Source: DATFCK01 sp045809745 (GTDB taxonomy: Bacteria; Verrucomicrobiota; Verrucomicrobiia; Chthoniobacterales; UBA10450). Taken from it: a DNA stretch of 23,034 nucleotides. Each line of letters begins with the position of its first letter. The stretch's first letter is position 1. The notes under the pieces were generated by a model, which was given only the letters and a program-made list of their open reading frames with translations, did not search any database and was not told the origin of the DNA. Of the stretch, positions 16,201 through 23,034 are shown in pieces. The position numbers and the translations under genes are program-made. The stretch is from positions 1 to 23,034 of the forward strand of contig JBJMXE010000077.1 of NCBI GenBank assembly GCA_045809745.1, in the 5' to 3' direction.

Positions 16201-16232
16201 AAAAAGAAGCACGCCGAAGCGCGCTTCTTTTG
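16201..16232. terminator. Bidirectional terminator between convergent genes
   Basis: AAAAGAAGC (16202-16210) pairs with GCTTCTTTT (16223-16231), with a further CGC / GCG inside and a CGAA tetraloop. The T-tract is on the plus strand, and the matching A-tract gives a T-run on the minus strand. It sits 40 bp after the M29 stop and 20 bp past the stop of the large minus-strand gene, so it can serve both. Confidence 0.85.
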
Positions 16233-16251
16233 ATGAAACTGTGAGCTGTTG

Positions 16252-19200
16252 TTAGGCCCGACGCGGTCCCTGTCCGAGCAGATTCAGCTGCATGATCGAA
16301 ATCTCGCCACTGGCACCCAGTTGCAAGTTCGCGATCTCAAACATCGGAGCGCTTTCGATTGATCCGGCACCGGCGAGCTGAACGGCGACTTGCTTTGAGT
16401 TGGCGTTCAGAACGAGGGATGAGATATCGAAGGTCGGCGAAAACTCCACCGTGGCGATCTGGAAGGAGCTGGTGACAAGAACTGAAGCTTGCTGCGAAGG
16501 CGTCAGTTGAACCGGCGCCGCTTCGAAATTGGAAATCAGCTGCAATCCGCCAACGGTGAACGAAGGCGAGCCGCCGAGGGCCGGCCGCTGTTGCTGTGAA
16601 GGAGTCAGCCGCACTTGGCCTAATCCGCCGCCAGCAGGCTGAATTTTGGAAATCTCGAACGTGACCTGCAAATTCATTGCCGGCTGCGGAGTCTGTGAAG
16701 GCGCCAGGCGCATGGTGACGATTCGGGACGTCGGCCGCAACTGCAACGCGCCCATCTTAAACGTCGGCGTCAGCTGCATGGATGCGATCTCGAACGAGAA
16801 CGTCAGCTGAACAGCGGTTTGCATCGCATTACTCGGCTGAGGATGAGGAGCGCCGCCGGCTGATGGAGTTCGAATAACTGGAGCGGTTGGGATTTGGATC
16901 GGTTCAGGCATGATTTCGGATGTGGTTGGTTGAAAAATTGACGACTCGGTTGAAACGAATCCTGAGGCGCCGGAATACGGAATCTCAATAATCGGTTCGC
17001 GATGCTCTTCCACCTCAACCGGAGCTGTGTCAACTGGAGAGGATAGCTCTGATTCCAGGACCTCCGCCTTGGGTCGTTCGGTCTCGGCTGGAACAGCTGC
17101 GATCTCGGGTTCGTCGATCATCGAGACAGGCATTTGATAGGGAACTGGTTGACCTTGAGCGACCGGCTCGAACTCGCTGGCCGGCATCGGCTCTGGAGGC
17201 GCAACATCGAACGACTCTACCGTGGCAGGGGCTTCGGGTATCGTTTCGGCTGTTTCGCCATTGGAATAGGCTGGTTGCATCCAATCCATCACCGGCTCAC
17301 GCGCAGGCTCAACCTCAGCGAGCTGCGGAAACTCGGCATGGGGCTGCTCGATCTCCGCGTGGTGCTGCACTTCCTCTAGCGGCGCCATGATCTCCGCCTC
17401 TATCACCTCTGCGGCTGGCATCGCTTCGGGCTCACTTTGGAAATCCTCGATTACCGGATCTGCGAAGGATTGCTCCACAACTGGACCGACTCCCTCGATC
17501 ACTGATCCAACCGATTGGGCCACCGGCTGCGCGGCCGCAGCGGCGAAGGCAACCTCAGGTTCCGGTGCGGCAACAGCTGGCGCTGCAGCAGGCGCAACCT
17601 GCGCTTCATGCGCTGGCTGTGGCTCATGGGCGACGACGGGCGGGGCTGAAGGAGCCACCTCCATTTCAGGAGTTGCAACTGCAACCGTCGGCCGGGTTGT
17701 TTTGCCGACTGGACGAACGCTTCGTCGCAACGAAGGCTCTGATGCTTTCAGTTGTAACGACACCTGGCGCGGACCGCCAATCAATCGTGTTTTAGCGTCG
17801 CCGTTCGATGCCGGCGATCCGTGGCCATTGCCATTCCCGTTACCGTTACCGAATCGCGGTCCGGTAGCAGGAAGGGGCGCGCGATAAACTTGCACGTTCG
17901 CAAGGCGCCGGCGCATATCGGGATAAAAAACGAAAAAGGCAATTGCCGCGAGGACGAGTCCGGCAACCAGGAGAACCCTGGCATCAACAAATCGGCCGAT
18001 CGTTTCCGCAAAGCTCGGCTTGGCAGGTTCAGAAGAAAGGTGCGCCGGCGCGATCGCGGTTGCGGCCGGTGACGCCGCAGCAGTAATCACCGGCTGTTTA
18101 GCTGCCGCACCAGCCGACGCTGGAGAAGGAGCGGTGAGATCGGTGAGAGGGGCAGTGGCTGTCGCCTTTGGCACGTTATGCTCGTCGATGGCGGCAGAGG
18201 CAACGACCGAAGCCGACGGAGAAGCAGCGGAGACCGGTGTTTCAACGGTCGGCGAAAGTGACGGCACGGCGACTGCCGGAATGTCTGACGGCATGGCCGG
18301 TGTTCCCGCCGCACCCGATTCCTTCGAATTGGTTGAGGTCGGCGCAGAAGCAACCGCGGCACCTGCGTTAGGCGCCGTTAAACCACTGCCACTTGAGGTC
18401 GCGGCATTTGGAACCGGCGACGCCAGCGCCAAGGTTTCGGTCTTCTTGGCCTGTTTACTGGCCCCACCGGTATCCGGGATCGGACTCGGTTCGATGGCCG
18501 GACTGGCTTCGGTCTGCGCTGAAGCAGCGACTGCCGCGGCTTCCGATGCCGGGCCAGGCGATCCGCCGGTGGTAGGACTTTGCAGCCAACCGACATCGTA
18601 AAAAGAATCCGCAAACACACCGTTCAATGACGCCGAATAAATTTTCTTAGCCGATGCGATCCAGTCGTTAGCCTTAACCGGGTTGTTATGCTTGAACTCC
18701 CACGCGGACTGCGCGTAGTAGAGCGCCGGTGTGTCGCCGGTGAACTGGAATTGCTCCATCATCTTCTGCGCTTTGCTGTCCTGACCTTCCAACAGCAACG
18801 TCATGAAGATCTTGAACTTGATCATCTGTGACGCCTGATTCTTGTCGCCACCAGGCGTCTGATTGAACAGCGCCTCAAACCGGTCGCGGGCCTTCCGATA
18901 ATCTTTCTTCTTAAATGGAATCTGGGCGAGGTTGTACTGCGCTTCACGGAACTTCGGATCGATCTTCGCGGCTTTCTTGAACGCCGCTTCGGCGCCGTCG
19001 AAATCTTTCTGCTCCATCAGGATTTCGCCTTTGAGGGTCAGGATTGGCGCCTGGTTAGGATCTGCGCCGTCGGCCTCTTCCACAAACTTCTTCGCGGTAT
19101 CAATGTCGCGCTGTTGAAATGCCTGCTGCGCCTGGTCGAATCGCGAACGTGCAAACGCCTTCAACTTGGCGGCCCGCTCCTGCGGCGTGGTGATTTCCAG

Positions 19201-19884
19201 CGCGGCGCGGGATTGACCAGCCTGCTTTTGCAGCCAGCCGACTTCGAATAGGGATTCAGCAAACAGTTTGTTCAGCTGGGGAGTGAAATTCTTCTCCGCC
19301 GCAGCCATCCAGTCTTTCGCTTCCTTGTAATTCTTGTGTTGAAGCGCGATCGCGGCGTTGGCGTAATGAACGGCCGGCGTCTCGGGCGATAGTTCAAACT
19401 TCGCCAGGATCGAGTCCACCATGTTTTCTTTGCCTTCCATTAGATAGGTCAGCAAAATTTTGTACTGAATCAGCTGCGCCGCTTCGCCCTGCAGATCAGA
19501 AACATTGGTGGAGAGAAGCTCTTGAAAACGGGTGCGCGCTTCGGGCCAATCTTTTTTCAGGAACGGAATTTCAGCCAGGTTGAATCGAGCATTCCAGAAC
19601 TTCGGGTCGATTCGCAGCGCTTCATGCAAAGCCGCCTCCGCCTTGTCGTAGATCCCTTCGCGCATGAAGATGACACCGCGAAGATTTTGGGACTCCGCGA
19701 GGTCAGGTTGACGCGCGTCAATCGCGTCGAGTTGTTTCAGGGCCTCAGGAAAATTATTGGCATCGAATTCGCGAAACGCCTTGTCATACATCCCTTCCAA
19801 TTCGGCTTTGGACGGGGCTACGTTATTCGCCGCAAAAGAACTGAGCACCAGCACCGAAATAGCCGCGATTTTCCTGATCTTCAT
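16252..19884 (-). CDS. 1210-residue TPR protein with one membrane segment and C-terminal beta-type repeats
   Basis: Start chosen at the ATG at 19884: it opens a signal peptide (MKIRKIAAISVLVLSSFAA) and has a good promoter 9 nt upstream, whereas reading from 20055 adds 57 unlikely residues. Residues 30-219 and 245-436 are two copies of one TPR module at an offset of 216 (IDPKFWNARFNLAEIPFLKK vs IDPKFREAQYNLAQIPFKKK; FAESLFEVGWLQ vs FADSFYDVGWLQ). Residues 437-630 are Ala/Pro/Ser-rich. Residues 637-654 form a membrane helix followed by MRRR, so the TPRs should be periplasmic and the rest cytoplasmic. A GNGNGNGNG run comes next, then a Pro/Glu/Ala-rich acidic stretch (about 740-1010). About 190 residues of short repeats of the form [VLM]-Q-L-x-P-T-F-x-[IM]-x-x end the protein. 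No known family covers the whole. A scaffold in the envelope is plausible, with partners unknown. Confidence 0.85.
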   Translation of the reverse strand: MKIRKIAAISVLVLSSFAANNVAPSKAELEGMYDKAFREFDANNFPEALKQLDAIDARQPDLAESQNLRGVIFMREGIYDKAEAALHEALRIDPKFWNARFNLAEIPFLKKDWPEARTRFQELLSTNVSDLQGEAAQLIQYKILLTYLMEGKENMVDSILAKFELSPETPAVHYANAAIALQHKNYKEAKDWMAAAEKNFTPQLNKLFAESLFEVGWLQKQAGQSRAALEITTPQERAAKLKAFARSRFDQAQQAFQQRDIDTAKKFVEEADGADPNQAPILTLKGEILMEQKDFDGAEAAFKKAAKIDPKFREAQYNLAQIPFKKKDYRKARDRFEALFNQTPGGDKNQASQMIKFKIFMTLLLEGQDSKAQKMMEQFQFTGDTPALYYAQSAWEFKHNNPVKANDWIASAKKIYSASLNGVFADSFYDVGWLQSPTTGGSPGPASEAAAVAASAQTEASPAIEPSPIPDTGGASKQAKKTETLALASPVPNAATSSGSGLTAPNAGAAVASAPTSTNSKESGAAGTPAMPSDIPAVAVPSLSPTVETPVSAASPSASVVASAAIDEHNVPKATATAPLTDLTAPSPASAGAAAKQPVITAAASPAATAIAPAHLSSEPAKPSFAETIGRFVDARVLLVAGLVLAAIAFFVFYPDMRRRLANVQVYRAPLPATGPRFGNGNGNGNGHGSPASNGDAKTRLIGGPRQVSLQLKASEPSLRRSVRPVGKTTRPTVAVATPEMEVAPSAPPVVAHEPQPAHEAQVAPAAAPAVAAPEPEVAFAAAAAQPVAQSVGSVIEGVGPVVEQSFADPVIEDFQSEPEAMPAAEVIEAEIMAPLEEVQHHAEIEQPHAEFPQLAEVEPAREPVMDWMQPAYSNGETAETIPEAPATVESFDVAPPEPMPASEFEPVAQGQPVPYQMPVSMIDEPEIAAVPAETERPKAEVLESELSSPVDTAPVEVEEHREPIIEIPYSGASGFVSTESSIFQPTTSEIMPEPIQIPTAPVIRTPSAGGAPHPQPSNAMQTAVQLTFSFEIASMQLTPTFKMGALQLRPTSRIVTMRLAPSQTPQPAMNLQVTFEISKIQPAGGGLGQVRLTPSQQQRPALGGSPSFTVGGLQLISNFEAAPVQLTPSQQASVLVTSSFQIATVEFSPTFDISSLVLNANSKQVAVQLAGAGSIESAPMFEIANLQLGASGEISIMQLNLLGQGPRRA

Positions 19885-19893
19885 CGAAATATC

Positions 19894-19922
19894 ATTACAA
19901 CTTTCGCCGAAGGGGATGACAA
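19894..19922 (-). promoter_or_regulatory. Sigma-70-type promoter of the large TPR gene (leaderless type)
   Basis: On the minus strand, TTGTCA (19922-19917; 5/6) and TGTAAT (19899-19894; 5/6) are separated by 17 bp. Nine nt then remain before the ATG at 19884, which puts the transcript start about 0-3 nt from the start codon. There is no Shine-Dalgarno. Confidence 0.65.
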
Positions 19923-20132
19923 GCCTAATTTTCGAAGCAAAAGCTGGGAAAAAGAATACGAGCAGGAATCGAGCCGAGATGTGGTGGGAACCGGCTGACA
20001 TGGCCAGGTTGAGCCCGGGAACGGCGCGAGTTTGCTCGGTCGCAAAGTACTGCATTTTTACGCGCGTTTAGCTTGATGCGCAAATGCTGTTGTCGAAGAA
20101 ATTTACGACCGCCACCGGCAGGGGCTGTGGCG

Positions 20133-20879
20133 TCATGCCGGATTCAATCCGGCAACAATTCGAAGTCCTTCCAACGTCAGATTAGGATGCACCGCCTGAA
20201 TGTCTGGAAGCCCTCGCGCAATCAATTGCGCGTACCCGCCTGTGGCCACGACTTTGACTCGCTGCCGACGAAACCGTTCTGCCTTGATCCCCAACAAGAT
20301 TTCGCGAACCAAGCCACGATAGCCGTAGATCGCGCCCGCCATCATCGCGTCGGCGGTTGATTTTCCGACGGCGGTCTTCGGCTCTTTCAAGGAGAGTTTC
20401 GGGAGGAGTGCCGTGCGGTGATATAGAAAGCTGGTCATCGCCTCGAGACCGGGTGCAATGACTCCGCCAATGTATCGCTGTTGCTTCGACACCACGTCGA
20501 AAGTCACTGCGGTGCCGAAATCGACGACGATCGCGGGGCAACCATAAAGAACGGCAACGGCGGCAGCATTGGCCAGACGGTCAGCGCCTATGGTTTCAGG
20601 CGCGGGATACTCCACACCCACACCAAGATTAATTTTGGAGCTTAACCACAAGAGCCGGGACTTCGCGGCCGCGATCTCGATTGCCCGATTCCGTTTCGGG
20701 ACCACTGACGAAACAACCACCGTTTCCGGATGTTTGTTGGCTAAGACGTCGCGCAAGTAGTCAGCGGTGAAATCGCGCGTGGCCACTCGCAGCGGGCGCG
20801 ACAAGCGAGTCTCGGATGAAAAAGCCAGCTTGGTGAAGGAGTTACTTACATCGATCAGCAAATAGCGATGCCGCTTCAC
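20133..20879 (-). CDS. coaX: Type III pantothenate kinase
   Basis: 248 residues from a GTG start; two in-frame stops just upstream (TGA TGA) rule out an earlier one. The ASKHA-type fold is shown by the phosphate loop LLIDVSNSFTKLAF (7-20, usually DxGNT, here DVSNS), PETIGADRLANA (94-105) with Asp100, VVDFGTAVTFDVV (118-130) and YIGGVIAPGL (136-145). It phosphorylates pantothenate in the first step of CoA synthesis; the type III form is K+/NH4+-dependent and insensitive to CoA feedback. It is divergent from hemB across 82 bp. A perfect 19-bp palindrome (TGCCGGATT C AATCCGGCA, 20136-20154) covers the last codons before the stop, but it has no T-tract. Confidence 0.95.
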   Translation of the reverse strand: MKRHRYLLIDVSNSFTKLAFSSETRLSRPLRVATRDFTADYLRDVLANKHPETVVVSSVVPKRNRAIEIAAAKSRLLWLSSKINLGVGVEYPAPETIGADRLANAAAVAVLYGCPAIVVDFGTAVTFDVVSKQQRYIGGVIAPGLEAMTSFLYHRTALLPKLSLKEPKTAVGKSTADAMMAGAIYGYRGLVREILLGIKAERFRRQRVKVVATGGYAQLIARGLPDIQAVHPNLTLEGLRIVAGLNPA

Positions 20880-20929
20880 TGGCGATCATCATAACACATA
20901 GCGCCAGCGAACCAGCGCCTGTAAACTTG

Positions 20930-20957
20930 CGAGGGTTTCGTCAAACACTTACCCTCG
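20930..20957. promoter_or_regulatory. Inverted repeat in the coaX-hemB divergent region
   Basis: CGAGGGT (20930-20936) and ACCCTCG (20951-20957) are a perfect 7-bp inverted repeat 14 bp apart, ending 4 nt before the hemB GTG. It could be an operator for either gene or an mRNA hairpin ahead of hemB. No clear promoter for hemB was seen. A TATGAT hexamer 8 nt before the coaX GTG (20888-20893, minus) may be a -10 box without a good -35. Confidence 0.3.
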
Positions 20958-20961
20958 TCCC

Positions 20962-21948
20962 GTGCGCAAATTGATTCACCGGCCGCGGCGTTTAAGGCGC
21001 ACTGCTTCGCTCCGAAATCTGGTGCGGGAAACAACTGTCGGACCAGCGGACGTGATCCTGCCGCTGTTCGTTAGCGAGAAAATTTCCGAACGCCGGGCGA
21101 TTTCAAGCATGCCTGGAGTGTTTCAATTTTCGCCGGATGAAATCGCCGATGAAGCAAGTCGGGCCCTGGACTGCGGTCTCCAGGCAATCATTCTGTTCGG
21201 TATACCAAAAGAAAAAGATGAGCACGCCAGCGGGGCCTACGCGGAAGCCGGTGTTATTCAAAAAGCGGTGGCTGCGATTAAGAAGAAATCTCCCGAGCTT
21301 GTGGTGATCACCGATGTTTGCCTGTGCGAATACATGAGCCATGGTCATTGCGGCGTTACCCGGCTGGACGGCGAACATTTCCACGTTCTGAACGACGAAT
21401 CGGTTGAGTTGTTAGCAAAGACGGCGCTGTCGCATGCCCAGGCTGGTGCGGACATGGTCGCGCCTAGCGACATGATGGACGGACGGATCGGCGCGATTCG
21501 GGACACTCTGGACGCGAACGGGCTCGAGGATACTGGAATCATCAGTTACGCAGCGAAATTCGCATCGGTCTTTTATGGACCTTTTCGGGACGCGGCCGAA
21601 AGCCCTCCGAAGTTCGGCGATCGTCGCACCTACCAAATGGATCCGGCCAATGCGGATGAAGCCCTACGCGAGATCGCCCTGGATGTAGACGAGGGCGCCG
21701 ACATCATTATGATCAAACCGGCGCTGCCGTATCTCGACATCCTGTATCGCGCTCGAGAACGATTCGGCAAACCGATGGCGGTTTATCACGTCAGTGGTGA
21801 GTATGCCATGGTCAAAGCCGCCGCTGAGAAGGGCGTTGTGGATGAGCGAACAGCGGTTCTGGAACTGATGACGTCTTTAAAACGGGCCGGCGCGGACCTC
21901 ATCGTGACCTATTGGGCCCGAGAGCTAGTGAAATGGGCGCACAGTTAG
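20962..21948 (+). CDS. hemB: Delta-aminolevulinic acid dehydratase (porphobilinogen synthase)
   Basis: 328 residues from a GTG start. It condenses two 5-aminolevulinate molecules to porphobilinogen for haem and other tetrapyrroles. DVCLCEYMSHGHCG (118-131) has the three zinc cysteines 120, 122 and 130, so this is the Zn-dependent active-site type. Schiff-base lysines are K199 (SYAAKFASVFYGPFRDA) and K252 (MIKPALPYLD). The opening RPRRLRRTASLRNLVRET is normal for the family. The C-terminus (VTYWARELVKWAHS) is complete. The next gene starts inside the last codons, so the pair is probably translationally coupled. Confidence 0.97.
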   Translation: MRKLIHRPRRLRRTASLRNLVRETTVGPADVILPLFVSEKISERRAISSMPGVFQFSPDEIADEASRALDCGLQAIILFGIPKEKDEHASGAYAEAGVIQKAVAAIKKKSPELVVITDVCLCEYMSHGHCGVTRLDGEHFHVLNDESVELLAKTALSHAQAGADMVAPSDMMDGRIGAIRDTLDANGLEDTGIISYAAKFASVFYGPFRDAAESPPKFGDRRTYQMDPANADEALREIALDVDEGADIIMIKPALPYLDILYRARERFGKPMAVYHVSGEYAMVKAAAEKGVVDERTAVLELMTSLKRAGADLIVTYWARELVKWAHS

Positions 21949-22667
21949 GCCAATCCCGGGGTGAAACAGCAGCGCACCGGCAGCTAAAACGGCTTACCTT
22001 GTTATGGGCTCAGGCCCAGGGCTTCACCGCCTGTGCTGTTGAAGTCACACTTCCAAAGTGCCGCTATCGCGCCGACGTGGTCGCCTATCGAGCTTTAACG
22101 GACTGCGGCATAACAGCCGTTTTTGAATGCAAACAGGCGCGGTGTGATTTACGCCGGGATAACTGCTGCACGTCCGTTACGCAATCCCGGCTGCAGACGT
22201 TGTGTCGCCGAAGGCGAACGCTCGAAAAACATCTGCGGGTCCATTACCCCACACTGAGAATCTCTGATTCGCTGTTTCCAGAATTCGATTCCCATAATTT
22301 CGAAGCGATCGGGCATCACAATTACGGCCGGGTATTGAAAGAACTTCAAGCGCTCCAAAACCGCTTGTACGACTGCAGCAAGTTCGAGCGTTTGATGCGC
22401 TATCGGTGCGCCAATCTGCTCTTTCTCGTATTGACGCCGGAACTGTTCGATGAGGCTGAGATTCCGGTCGGCTGGGGCGCGCTGGTCGCGTCGGAGGAGC
22501 GTCTCACATTGGTTCGGAAGCCGGTTTTGCAGGAAGTAGCCAAAGACCACTCCGTTCGCATTCTGCAGCGGATTGCTGCCGCCGGAACTCGTCAGTTGAA
22601 CCGGCAGTTAGCCATCACGTTCGAAGAAGTCATGGCCGAACGTTCACGCAATCCATACTGCGCCTGA
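21933..22667 (+). CDS. Predicted PD-(D/E)xK-fold protein, MmcB-like, overlapping hemB
   Basis: 244 residues from the ATG at 21933, which overlaps the hemB end by 16 bp; a TTG at 21912 is an alternative. No family is recognised for certain. The N-terminal part reads as a restriction-endonuclease-like core: a helix with Glu11 (GETAAHRQLKRLTLLWAQ), then VEVTLPKCRYRADVVAY with Asp48, then TAVFECKQARCDL with the Glu65-x-Lys67 pair. This order resembles MmcB-type DNA-repair nucleases. The remainder (about 90-244) is Arg-rich with many Cys and ends in a helical region; no second domain is recognised. A nucleic-acid role is inferred from the motif only. Cys-rich, basic composition sets it apart from its neighbours. 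The stop lies 16 bp from the convergent gpmI stop. Confidence 0.65.
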   Translation: MGAQLGQSRGETAAHRQLKRLTLLWAQAQGFTACAVEVTLPKCRYRADVVAYRALTDCGITAVFECKQARCDLRRDNCCTSVTQSRLQTLCRRRRTLEKHLRVHYPTLRISDSLFPEFDSHNFEAIGHHNYGRVLKELQALQNRLYDCSKFERLMRYRCANLLFLVLTPELFDEAEIPVGWGALVASEERLTLVRKPVLQEVAKDHSVRILQRIAAAGTRQLNRQLAITFEEVMAERSRNPYCA

Positions 22668-22669
22668 AT

Positions 22670-22687
22670 CGACCGCGGTCGTTTTAC
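22670..22687 (+). terminator. Weak terminator-like palindrome between convergent genes
   Basis: The 12-bp palindrome CGACCGCGGTCG (22670-22681) is followed on the plus strand by TTTTA. The stem is only about 4 bp with a CGCG loop, so termination strength is doubtful. It lies in the 16-bp gap after the nuclease-like gene and runs into the end of gpmI. Confidence 0.3.
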
Positions 22688-23034
22688 TTCGCCACCAGCA
22701 GGTTTTTGCCAGTCATCTCAGGTGGCTGAGGCACTCCGAGTAGAAACAGCAATGTTGGTGCGATATCAGCAAGAATGCCATCGCGACAACGGAACCGGTC
22801 AGCGTCTTCTGCGATATATACGCAGTGCACCAGATTCGTGGTGTGCGCTGTGTTAGGCGAGCCGTCCGGATTCCGCATCTGCTCGCAATTTCCGTGGTCC
22901 GCTGTCAGCAGACACTTACCTCTCAGGCGCAGCAACTCCGCGATAATCCGAGAAACACAGGCATCGATTGTCTCGACGGCCTTGATGCCAGCGGCAACAA
23001 CGCCGGTGTGTCCAACCATGTCCGGATTCGCGAA
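22684..23034 (-). CDS. gpmI: 2,3-bisphosphoglycerate-independent phosphoglycerate mutase, C-terminal part
   Basis: Only the last 116 codons are in the window; the gene continues past 23034. FANPDMVGHTG at the edge, TADHGNCEQM with the metal-binding Asp-His, and SPNTAHTTNLVH with the metal His are diagnostic of the alkaline-phosphatase-superfamily iPGM, which interconverts 3- and 2-phosphoglycerate in glycolysis using Mn2+. The C-terminus (APTLLFLLGVPQPPEMTGKNLL) is complete. It is convergent with the nuclease-like gene. Confidence 0.95.
   Translation of the reverse strand, partial: FANPDMVGHTGVVAAGIKAVETIDACVSRIIAELLRLRGKCLLTADHGNCEQMRNPDGSPNTAHTTNLVHCVYIAEDADRFRCRDGILADIAPTLLFLLGVPQPPEMTGKNLLVAK

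Noticed and set aside
17387..18601. Long Ala/Gly/Thr-rich open frames on the plus strand (17387-17887, 18020-18601)
   Set aside because: They are antisense shadows of the Pro/Ala-rich part of the large TPR gene, whose own frame has signal peptide, TPRs and a promoter.
19885..20055. Extension of the large TPR gene to an ATG at 20055
   Set aside because: It would bury the signal peptide behind 57 residues and would place the -35/-10 promoter inside the coding region.
1..23034. CRISPR arrays, insertion sequences, prophage or toxin-antitoxin genes
   Set aside because: No regularly spaced repeats, transposase, integrase or typical toxin motifs were seen on either strand.

Overview
The window reads as ordinary chromosome from a Gram-negative, LPS-bearing bacterium of roughly 57% GC. 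The best guess is a soil Verrucomicrobiota member (Chthoniobacterales / 'Candidatus Udaeobacter'-like). This rests on an LptD outer-membrane assembly protein, a futalosine-pathway menaquinone gene (mqnD), class III pantothenate kinase, an RRM-type glycine-rich RNA-binding protein, a lack of Shine-Dalgarno sequences and many GTG starts. The phylum is an inference; Gram-negative envelope and menaquinone use are well supported. No phage, transposase, CRISPR array or rRNA was seen. Layout: (1) 1-3.4 kb, minus strand: a beta-hydroxyacid dehydrogenase with a long Ala/Pro/Glu-rich tail that leaves the window, a lipoprotein glutaminyl-cyclase-like M28 enzyme, and parB. (2) 3.4-5.95 kb: mqnD divergent from parB, a 60-residue membrane protein, a DegT-type PLP aminotransferase, and tRNA-Tyr(GTA) with a good promoter. 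(3) 5.95-7.4 kb: a gene-poor stretch with degenerate repeats and a tRNA 5'-half remnant, then a glycine-zipper protein with a histone-H1-like tail and the RRM protein with its terminator. (4) 7.6-16.2 kb, plus strand: a beta-ketoacyl synthase translationally coupled to a second synthase-like protein lacking the catalytic Cys/His/His, then lptD, UDP-glucose 6-dehydrogenase, RsmB and an M29 aminopeptidase. (5) 16.25-19.9 kb, minus strand: a 1210-residue protein with a signal peptide, a duplicated TPR module, one membrane segment, a long disordered acidic segment and about 190 residues of beta-type repeats. (6) 20.1-23 kb: coaX and hemB divergent, a restriction-fold nuclease-like gene overlapping the end of hemB, and the C-terminal part of gpmI entering from the right. 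Function: several genes concern the cell envelope (ketosynthase pair, LptD, UDP-glucuronate formation, sugar aminotransferase), others cofactors (menaquinone, CoA, haem), and the rest housekeeping. The items most worth following are the KS/KS-like pair, the large TPR/beta-repeat protein, the hemB-linked nuclease-like gene, candidate leaderless promoters, and an over-represented heptamer GCCTAAC scattered through the window.
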